Of a stretch of DNA of 64,000 nt, positions 24,001 through 35,600 are shown piece after piece. Every line of letters starts with the position of its first letter. Positions within the stretch are counted from its first letter, which is position 1. Source of the DNA: Hyalella azteca (lineage: Eukaryota > Arthropoda > Malacostraca > Amphipoda > Hyalellidae); assembly GCF_000764305.2 (NCBI RefSeq), contig NW_025934876.1:186001-250000 (forward strand). Direction: 5' to 3'. A program made the translations under genes and the position numbers. Below the pieces are notes generated by a model. It was not told the origin of the DNA, did not search any database, and worked only from the letters and a program-made list of their open reading frames with translations.

Positions 24001-27000
24001 GAACAACTAATAAACTAACATAATCTAAATACATTCAGATAAGAACCGTTACGCGACTTGTACAGCATTGGAAACGTTGTGTGGTCACCGAGATTTGAAA
24101 AAGACAGAAATTTAATAGAGAATGTTCAAAGACGTGCAACAAGGATAATTCCAGGCTTGAAGGGCAAGTCCTATGAAGAAAGATTGAAGATTATGAAGCT
24201 TCCAAGCCTCAGTTATCGACGTCTGCGCGGGGACCTCATTGAAGTATACTCATGGTCTATACAAGGTCCCCGAAGGATTACTAGAATTTGAAACAAGAAC
24301 TAACACCAGGGGCCACTGCTATAAGCTAAAAAAACTGCGCTGCAACTTCTCCACGCGACAAAATTTCTTCTCGCTTCGAATCACCGACATGTGGAACAGC
24401 CTCCCCGATGACATCGTTGGCACTCCAAGTATGAACGCGTTCAAGAACAGACTAGATAATGCTATGGAAAAATATATGTTCAGATTTGAAATGCCTAGCA
24501 CCTTATCGAACCCGTTGGAAGTCTAGTAGCTACTTCAAACTATCATCAGTCATGAAAAGATCCGGTCAAATGACACGATTTTAGATCTTCTGTGAACAAG
24601 GCACGAAAAGGAAAAGAATCGGCGGCAGGCCACGTCAGGCCTACGCTCCAGCGCCGAGATCACTATATGTTATGTTATGTTATGATGAGTTAGGCGAGCG
24701 ACTTGTATAGCATTGTGATGTACGGACAAACGCCCGCCGTCATTACATAACCTATCGTACTCCAAACGCAAAGAGGATTCACAGTCCAATGACTGTTGAA
24801 GCACACATTCTTCAAACGCGATGCCACATTTATACTATCATTATGTAATTTTTTGAATAATGTTATTTCTGGTTTATTTCCCTCAATCGTCACGTGGTTT
24901 CACAATTTTGGTATGTTAATCAATGAATCGAATAGTCTATTATTTGGCAAGAAGATGCGCAAGATACTGGATTATAATTTGAATTAGCTTTTGCATAGCC
25001 TTGTCTATTTTATTCTTGAACTCGTTAATACTCGGAGTGTCAACAATTAATATCATGCTGAGAGGCTCTTCCACATGTCGGGTGACTGGAAGCGAGAAGA
25101 AATGTTGTCGCGTAGATGAATTGCAATGCAGTTTTTAAGTTTATAGCCGTGACCCCTGGTGTTAGTTCTTGTTTTAAATTCTAGTGATCCTTCAGAGACC
25201 TCGTATGAACCATGGGGGTACTTGTATAATTCAATGAGGCCTCCACACAGATGTCGATATTCGATAACAGAGGCTTGGTAGCTTCACAATCTTTAATTTT
25301 TCTTCATAATACTTGCCATTTAAGCCTGGCATTGTCTTTGTTGAACGTCTTATGAGAAATCTCTACAAAATTTCCGTATTTTGCAAGAATCGGTGATCAC
25401 ACAGCGTCCCTGTTCTTGCTGTCTTTGCGAGACTCATTTTTAATTCAGAACATCGCCAATTAAGCCAATCCATTTTGAGGGTAAACAGACCCCAAATATT
25501 CTAGATCTAGTGATTACTAGTAAGGAATCTATGTTAGATGAGCTTCGCGCGCCACGCGGCTCCGTTGGACAAAAGCCACCACCAATCAGTGTTTTTCAGT
25601 ATTAATTAAGTGCTATACAGAAAAGACGCTTCGGAAGCTTGAACGATTGAACTTTGCGAAAGGCAACTATGTTGGACTCTGTGGTGATGCATTGAATGCG
25701 GCGAAATTTTCGGACTGTATCAATTAAGGACATGAATGTGGCTGATTCATGGTCATATTTTAAAGACACGGTTATGTCTGCAGTTGATGCCTGTGTTCCA
25801 AGATTACGCTTGGACGATTCAAAAAGTCCCAGTGGATGAACAGTACAGTTATAGCTCAGCTAAAGACCAAGAAGGAAGCATACAAGCGTTATTCACGAAC
25901 TCGTAGCGATGCTGATTATAACCTGTATGCAAGAGCTCGAAATCAAGCTAAAAAATTCTGTCGTGCCGCAGTGAATAACTTTGAAAAAATATTGCCAAAA
26001 ATCAAAAAAGGAACCCGAAAGCCTGCTGTTTGTACGCTAGTTTGAAGTGTAAGACAAACGATGGCATTTCTGGTTTGAAAGTAGAACGAAAGATATCCTC
26101 TGATGAGAGCAAGGCTAGCGTTCTTAATCAGTTCTTCAGCAGTGTATTCACGATGAGGATTTGAACAGTATTCCAGATATTGAGGTGCGCCTAGTTAGCT
26201 CGAAGTTAAAGGATTTTGAAATACCGTTAAAGGTTTTGAACTACACGAAGGAGAGGCCCATTGATAGTATTCTTTCAAAAAACCTTGAACGAAGGAACTT
26301 TGCCGACCGATTGGAAAGAAGCTCAAGCAACACCATTTTTTCAAAAAAGGTGACAAAAGTAGCCCCGGTAACTAACGCCTTGTCAGTCTGACAAGTGTTG
26401 TCTGTAAGGTAATGGAATCTGTTATGAGTGATAGGATTATCGATCACTTGACGTTTCACCATCTACTATTAGACTGTCAACATGGCTTTATTGCCGGCAG
26501 ATCCTGCACCACTAACCTCTTGTCTACGTTGATCGATTGGATTCGCCAGCTGGACGAAAGGGAACCAGTAGATGGAGTGTACCTCGATTTTGACAAAACT
26601 TTGACAGTGTTCCGCATGAGCGGTTGTTGCGTAAAGTGGAATCTTTGGGAATGGAGGGAAACGTACTCCAATGGATCAGAGATTTTCCAGTAGGTAGACG
26701 ATAACGTGTCAGTATCAACGGTACCGTTTCAGACTGGGCATCAGTGCGCAGTGGCGCGCCAAAGGAAGCGTTCATGGGCCTATTTTGTTAGTTGCTTTTA
26801 CAAACGATCTGCCAGAAGTAGTGTCAAGCGTGTGCTACATGTTTGCCGACGGCATAAAAGTGTATAATACAGTGAAGGATGCGTCAAATAAAGCTCAATG
26901 GGGGCAATTCCCTGTCAAAATTTTCGTGCCGATTAAGGTCGTTTTAGAGGAACTATATTCGGCTTAGGGGTGAATCAGGAGCACCCTGTCAAAATTTTCG

Positions 27001-29665
27001 TGCCGATTAAGGTCGTTTTAGAGGAACTATATTCGGCTTAGGGGTGAATCAGGAGCAAGTCGGCCACGTAGGGTGTTTTGCTTCTATTTACCCTGTCTCT
27101 TATACACATCTAGATGTGTATAAGAGACAGAGATTCCATTTCGGCGCTTATTTCGCTACGGCAACCGGAACCTAATGCGGACATAGAGCTTCTAATTTAC
27201 CCGGCCATAAGAACCTGGGGCGTCCGTGTGCCAGCGGCTGACAGGTCTTCGAATTTCGATAGGGTTGCAAGATGATCTCGGCAGTTTAGTTAACTAGGCC
27301 GATACTTCCCTAAAAAATTCGGGGACAGCCTAGGGTTCGGCCGAATAGTTGTTACACTCGGCGCAGAGTCATTCTGGGTCTGCTTGGCCATCCAATCGAA
27401 ATCAGTTTCTGGTCAGAATCTCCTTTCCGACTTTATAGTCGCCTCAGAGTATGAGAAGATTAGGCCGAGCTGAGTCATACCGAGCTAGCAAGCTGGCCAG
27501 AGGCTGCCCCTCGAACTCTGAGCCGAAGCTGATTTACGTGCGGTCCGAGTCCTAGGCCGTTCCTAATTCAGGGTCGCCACCAACTCAAAATTTTGATGGG
27601 GGTGGCAGCTGCGTTTTAATGTTGACAAGTATAAAGTACTTCACCTCGGGATAATCAACGAACAGCAAGATTACAGTACGAGAAGGCATGGTCGCAGCGA
27701 GTCAGTAATGATTGAAAAGTCTAGTGTGGAAAAAGATTTGGGAGTTTATGTCGACAAGGAGCCTAAATTTTCTAAGCATGTTAAAACGCAAGCTAATAAA
27801 TCCAACTATTTTCTTGGACTGATTAGACGCGGACTGATTAGACGCTCTTTCGAGTTCCTAGATGCAGAAGCGATGAAGCAGTTGTTTGTTGCTGTCGTGC
27901 GCCCGAACCTAGAGTTTGGAAAGACCGTGTGATCACCGAGACTTGAAAATGCCAAAAAATTAATAGAGTGTCAAAGACGTGCAACAAGGATAATTCCAGG
28001 CTTGAAGGGCAAGTCCTATGAAGAAAGATTAATGATTATGAAGCTTCCAAGCCTCTGTATCGACGTCTGCCTGTGGACCTCAACGAAGTTTACAAGTATA
28101 CTCATGGTATATACTAGGTCCCAGAAGGATTACTAGAATTTGAAACAAGAACCAACACCATGGGCCACGGCTATGAACTAAAAAACTGCGTTGCAACTCA
28201 TCCACGCGACAAAATTTCTTCTCCCTTCGAATCACCGCGACATGTGGAACAGCCTCCCCGATTACATCGTTGACGCCCCGGATGTAAACGTGTTCAAGAA
28301 CTGACTAGATAAAGCTATGGAAAAATATATGTTTCAAAATTTCAAAAGACTTCCCTTTACGCAACAACCGCTCATGCGGAACACTGTCAAATGCTCTGGC
28401 AAAATCGCGGTACACTGCATCCACTGGCTGTCTTTTGTCCAATTATTCAAGATAGAAAGGATGTTAGTGGTGCAGGATCTACCGGCAATAAAGCCATGTT
28501 GAAAGTCTGATCGGAGATGGTTGATAGTCAAATGATCGCTAATTCTATAATCCTATCCCTCACAACAGATTACATTACCTTGCAAATATCACTTGTGCGA
28601 CTGACGACAGTACGATGGTTGCCGGGGTCTTGTCACCTATTTTGAACAGTGAGGTCACTTTAGCTTCTTCCCAATCGGCCGGCAAAGTCCCTTAATTCGA
28701 GGTTTTTGAAAAAATACTATCAAAGGAACGGTCAGGACCGTTGCTAATTCTTTCGAGCAATCTCTTGTGGAAGCAGTCCGGTCTACATAATTTGTTCGAA
28801 TTCAGAGCGACCAGGCGCTTGAGAACCTCTTCGACGTGTAATTCAAAACTTGTCAACTTCAAACACATTGGGCTCTCCTCAATAGCTGGAATACTTGAAT
28901 AAAGTAGGTAATATTGACAGTAGGTAATATTGAACATGTATTATGCATAGATGTTAAGAATGCCAAGAATGCGGCGCGGTTGTTTCGAGACCGTGGGAAG
29001 CATCGAACGTTGGCGAGGGAAATTCCATTATAGGAATGTGGCATCATAAACTCCACGGTTAGACCGGCCGCGAGACATCACTATAGCGCGAGAAATACGG
29101 CCATGAAGAAAGAGCAACTGTGAAGAGAGAAGCGCGATACAGCTGCAGTACGGCCACTTGAAAAACGGCTGCAACGCACGGTGACAGCCGCGGTATGGTC
29201 GCGGAACGTACAGCCGTAAATATGTGCGCAAGTTTACGGTCGTTTACAACAGTCGTACAGCTCAACGGAACTGCAACGGATCACACGCTTTTCCCCGGTA
29301 AAATTAGATGAGTTTAGATGATGATGATTTAACTGTTAGATTTCGGACTTTGATTATGTTCAGCTCGTTTTTTTTATTTACCTACTAGAGATGTTTGTTA
29401 ACGTAGGATGTGAACTTGAATTTCTCAATTTAATATGAAATGTATCAGTGTTTCATTACAACCCTCTTTTTGTATTTTCTTTGCCGTAACGCTTCCAAAA
29501 AGAGAACCTTATTCACGTGCCAAATCAAATGCCACTCGGCAGACTACCTGACAAAACGATAAGTAATGAATACCGGTATCTTGAACCTGAACGTAACGAA
29601 AATTTGGTGGAGTAGATCACTCCGATTCACCCAACTTTAAAAGATATGAGACGATAGGAAACGCT

Positions 29666-29696
<31 letters not shown>

Positions 29697-32600
29697 TCCT
29701 TGAAAATCCCTATTTAATCATACTGTTCAAGTCCTCGTTTGTGAACACACGGCAAAAGAACTGATTAACAACGTTAGTCTTGCCCGTATTAGAGGATAGG
29801 TATGTTTTATTGATCTACTATCAAATCAGAGGTAGCGTCGGTTGTCTTACATTTTGAGTTAGCTTGCAAAAATGGCTTCCGGTTTATTTTATTCATTTTT
29901 GGCAATATTTTTTTTCGAAGTTTTCGACAGCGGCGCCACAGATTTTTTAGCATGATTTTGAGCTCTTGTGTATAAGTTGCAATCTTCATCGATGCGATTC
30001 CGCAAATAAAGCTTGTAGGCTTCTTTATTGGTCTTTAACTTAGCTATAATTGTAATGTTCATGACTGTGGTATTTCATCCACTTAAGTACACATGCGTGA
30101 ACTGCAAACATTACCTTGTTCTTGAGGAATTACCATGACTCTGCCACATTCATGCAGTACAATCAGTGATACAGCACTCACTGCTTCATGGAGTGCAACA
30201 TAGTCGCCTCATGCAAAGTTCAAGCACTCGCATTTCCGAGGGCGTCTTTTCCGTACAACATTTAATAGTGGAAAACAACAATTGTTGGTGGCTATTGCCC
30301 AACGTAGCCTCTTTGCGGAGCTCGTCTAACATTGATTCATCACTAGTATACACTAGGTCTAAAATATTGGGATTCTGTTCACCCCTATAATACGTATGTT
30401 GGCTTGGTAACGTTCTGTACTGAAAAAAAACTCTCACAGACTAAAGGAAAAAGGATGCTGGGTTATTTCTGTGATTTAATTGTAGAGGATCCACCTGTAC
30501 AGCCTCGTACTTGATGGTTCAAATTACCAATGATGAGCGAGTATGACCTACGGAAAGTCATGTTTGGTATGAGGCAGCTTGAAACGATCATTTTCGGTGG
30601 AACTGTTCAATGATCGTGACTCATAAGGAGGCTATCATTGTATTTTACGGACCTCACTGATTCTTTAGAACCACACTTATTCTTTAGCTGATTGGTGCTC
30701 ACTAGACAGCTTTACTTGCTGAGCCTCGTAAAGAGTTCTAACCCAGATGCCGGATTATCAAAATTTCGTAACTTTTTATACTTGCGCAAAAAGTTACGTG
30801 TTGCGTGAGTACACCCAATTTTGGCGGTATTAGTAGTTGCGTACGCAAGACTTAGCTTAGAGCGTATTAGCAAACCACGTTGCACATTAGCCAATCAGAT
30901 ACTCGCTTACATCATTTGTTTACATTATGAGTCATATAATGCCACGCTTCTGTGTCCAGTTATTTAAACATTTTAGGCTATTTAAAACATCCTAGACGCT
31001 TTTACTATATTAAATCAATGACAAATGCCGTTTCAAGATAGCAAAAAAATTTTAATGATCAATATGATATAATGAACAACGAGAGTAAAATTTTTGCGAA
31101 TCCGTCTTGAGGTTAATCTATTCATCGTTTAGCTCCACCAACTAAACTCGTTTTCTATCGACATGTACAGAGAAAAATGTATCAGAATCGCGACCAATAT
31201 AATTCCTTACATATAAAAAAGGACATTTTTCTAAATAAAACTTAGAGGATTTACCTTAAAATAATACTATTACACTAGTACTAGTACATACTAGAGTCTA
31301 GATACTATTAACTAAATGATTACCAATCGCTTCACCCATTCAAAAGTTGTGCGTAGCTCCACTCCAAGCAGGCGTAAAGTTACGCACAACTTCTTGTGCG
31401 TAGCTTACCGCGCGAATGTTTTGATAATAACACCGCTAGAGTGACGTCTTCATAACAGCACTTAGCAACACGTAACTCGTTACGCGTACTTAGCGATGTT
31501 TCGATGATTCGGCCCTGGACCCATAACCAGCCCTTCACCTGCTGCATTGTTCTTCACCAAAGTTGTGAAAATGATCATAAACTGGCAACTGAAGCTCAAC
31601 TGGTACAATCTTCGCGCAATGATTTTTTGGCAGCGTTTCAGTTTTACAAATAATATCTGGGCACTTGTTCTCCTGCATCAAAAAAATTTCGCTTTTTTGT
31701 TCAAAACAGAATCAGAGTTGGCGTAAAAATATTTTAAACCCGATTTTTAAAATCGGCGACAGGCCGCAGGCCTGTCGTCGATTCTTAATACCACAATACA
31801 ATCACAGCATTTTGCGGTCACGAGCACGCGACTCACTCACTGCTCGAATTTTGCTCTGCTTAAAGTGGCAGCGCTCAATAAAAATTACTTTTTAAGTTAA
31901 TAATAAGGAATGCTTCGGGTTCGGCATTCAATTTCTGATAACGTTCATAATAAATGTATTTCGTTATGTGCGAGGCAATGAGTATTTATGACTGAAAAAT
32001 CGAAGATTACCATAAAGATATTATAAGAATCGATTATTGATTTTGTCTTGGTATATAATGTGTGTTTTTTAGAGTAAGTACCGTCTTTAAATACCGCCGC
32101 CGCAACGCTGCGGCCGCCGTTTAGCGCATGTGCGCCACGTAACTCCGTGCAATGGAAAACCACAGATACCACAACAGAACCATTCGATCGAATCTACATA
32201 ATAGCGGTTTCAGCGTTTATTAGGCCGTAGGCCTGTCGCCGATTCTTAACATTGCAGAACATTCACAGCATTTTGAGGTCTCGAACTCGCAACGCACTGC
32301 TACAATTCTGCTGTGCTTAACCGCCCGGCCTCCTTGCCGATTCTGACCAGAAACTGGCGCACAGAGCTGGGATCGAACCCGCGCCTCTCTGCTCCAATCC
32401 TGGTACTCTGAACTTTAACCACTGGGCCGCCCTGGCCCAAAAAATAGCGTCACCGCATGGGCGACATTCAAAAATTCTTGCTTATCTACGCATAAAGTTT
32501 AAACTTCTGTTTAAGGGATCTGTTTAAGGGATTATAAAATGCCTCCACCGCATGAGAATTCCGCCTATATACTGCGAAATGCGTGCGTTTTCATGTGCTC

Positions 32601-35600
32601 AGGGCTTCAAATCAGTTGAAATTCATCAACAAATCAGTATATGGTGAAAACATTGAGTGATGGAATGGTGCGAAAATGGGTTAGGGCCTTGAATGATGGC
32701 CGCACCAACGTTCATAATGTAGATTAGTACGAAGTGGGTGACCTTCAGTCTTTACCGATGATCTGATTTAAAAAGTAGGCTGTAAGTGTAAAGTGAAAGA
32801 GGATAGTCGATTTACGATTTCGTCCTTTGCTGAAAAACTTCCAGCTGTCTCAAGAAGAGTTCTTTACGAAATTGTCTAATCAAGCTGCAAGCTTGTTTAA
32901 CTACGGCATACAAGAGCTTGTCCCAAGGTACGATAAATGACTCAATATTAATGGAATTATGTAGATAGTAAAGTATGAACTTTCAAGTGAATAAATTATT
33001 TATTGAAGAAGCATTTTTCTATGTCAAAACGGTACTCTCTACTCCTTTAACATGCCTCGTATATATGTTGAACTGACGAAAAATTATATTGCCGACATGT
33101 AGTGGATTGAGTGCAAGCCATGAAGATAGTCGACGAAAGAGATAATACTGCTGATGGTAAAGTGGAGATTGTACCCACATCTTTTTTAAATAACAAAAAA
33201 AAAACATTCTTCTGGTTTGAAATCCACCGTTTACACTCAAAATTGCTCGTTACCAGATTTCATCGAAGAATAATGCGGATATTTCCTACTGTATCTAGAA
33301 TAATTTTTGATTTTTATCTCCATTTTATCGAATCTTCTTGCTAAAACGGTAAAAAAGAAGAATTTGAATCGGACATAAGGATGTTGATTCAAATGAATGT
33401 TTGAATCAACTAGAATGTTTCACTTCTTTGTTGATTCTTCGAAAAATCAAGGAAAATCGGAAGGAAAAGGAACGGAATCAAGGAAAAGGAACGGATTTCT
33501 TCTTCCAGGAAAGCTAAATAGGCAATACTTAGAAAAACGTTTTTCCCATTCGAGCAAAACGACTATGAGCCCCATTTTCTCTCTAGCCGCTTATTTTTAT
33601 TGTCTTATTTCTCGTGGCACGAGTTGTGAGTGGCTTTTTGAAAATGTAGCCATTTAAATTGTTGACTAGAAATGCATAGGCAAATGTTGCTAACGAGAAG
33701 TGCTGCCTAGCCATGCCGATCAGTGATGTTTGCTAACGAATATGTACACGCTGCCGCTATAAATATAGTGTCATGCCATGGTGAAGTACCTCAGTATAAG
33801 GTCTTGAACTCACGTTGAATGTCTCGACAGTGTCGTGTTTCCTGGCCAAAGAGGGCAGTCTGCTCCTGAACTTTCCGTCGGTGTGTGCCTTCGTCAGGCT
33901 GTGCTCAAAGGTACTGTGGCGCCGACTCCCCGCTAGTTCCTACGCGAAAAAAAATGAAATGAACGTAAGTAATTCATGGAAAAATTTAAACTGTCAATGC
34001 CGAATCTAAGCCTTACAGAGAAAAATTTAACTATATAATAGCACCATCCATTGAGTGATTCATATGACGAATATAAATAATAAGGTGGACGCGAGATTCA
34101 ACTGGAAATGACGCTCCTTATCTGTAAATAATTTAATGGAACTAGTAAATAATGCAGTGCTTGAATTTTACGCATGCATGACATTTTAATTGGAAAGAAT
34201 TGATGGCCTTACGGGGCGAGCTTTCTTGATGGACCTCCTGATGGAGGACCTTAGGTGGCCGGTGAAACTGTTGGGGGTTCCTGAGTCCACGACGCTCGAC
34301 AGTGTGATCAGGTTTCCGTCTGCGTCACTGTAAAATAAAAGGTTAGCGAAGAGGTGATGCTTGAGCATCTATGTGCGCAAGGATAGGTAACGGTGTTACC
34401 ATAGCACCGTGTTGAAAAAGCCTCGAAGAACTGGCAATGCATATATTCTAAGAAATTGAAAGCAAAGAAAAAAGCCAAAAAATTCACCATTTCTTATGCG
34501 AGAAAACGTTTCAGAGTCCAGATCTTCGTTAGTTTAAAATCTTAAAGCACAAGTACAAACAATAAGTAAACTAAGATCCACATTGGAGATACCTGTATTA
34601 CAAAATAAATTGTGGAATGAAAAAAAATTAGGTAAACATGAGCGGACAAATTCTTGTCTATTTACAATTTAACGGGGATATGAACTATTTTCGACATTCA
34701 GACTAGGCTTTTGTTTAAAAATATACAGGGACTCTAAAATTCGCAGGTCAGAAAAACCGGTAGTGGAGGCAAAATTCTAGAATAATTATCGGACACCGCG
34801 ACGTTACACTGCGCAGCATGAATGCGTACTGCTGAATGAGGGGGATGCGCAAGCAGGTTTCCTGTTCTAAATACCCTTCCTTATGCTCCGCCAGCCTTGT
34901 CTAAAAATTTTGTGATGTCATACCGACAGACGCAGATGCGCCCAGCGCACAACTATGTTGAAAAACACGAGACGAACGTATAGAACAGGGAGTATATCTT
35001 TATACTTGAAAAAAGAACTGATTTTAAAAATATTCACCAGCAATATATAAAGATTTACATTTGGTTAGTATTTAGAGAAGAAAACTTTCAAATCCTCAGC
35101 CATAGTCTCCGAAACGGGACCGAAGTAAGAAATTGAACAATAAACAGTTTTCCTATTTTCACGTTCGGAAACGACCTAAGAATATTGCTTAGACGAAATT
35201 TTTTTATTCTGCGTATATACCAATTGCGACGGAAACCCATTTAGCGAAAAGGTACTCCGTAAAAATTTAATTTCGTAGGGCATAGCTTCGAAAGTAGTAT
35301 AGTAGTACTATAGTAGGATGGTATAGGTATATACTAAAATTAAAAAATGTTGTTTAATCAATATTCTGAGGTTGTTTCCGAACGCGATAATAAGAACACT
35401 GTTCATTGTTTATTCATTACTTTTGTCCCACTTCGAAGAGTATGGCTAAGTAGTTGAAAGTTTTGCTCTCTAAATACCTCCCACATGTAAATTTTCAAAA
35501 ATGGATGCTATTATGTATATGAGCTTGCCTGCTTGTGTTTTTAATTAAGCATGTGCTTGAATTGGGGGGTTGTGATGCCTGTGGGACCAAATGCTTCCTG

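Noticed and set aside
27093..27130. Natural hairpin or terminator
   Set aside because: The sequence is identical to the synthetic mosaic-end junction of a library kit.
32341..32440. Functional tRNA gene on the minus strand
   Set aside because: A and B boxes are present, but the acceptor and anticodon stems do not pair and the unit continues into a SINE body.
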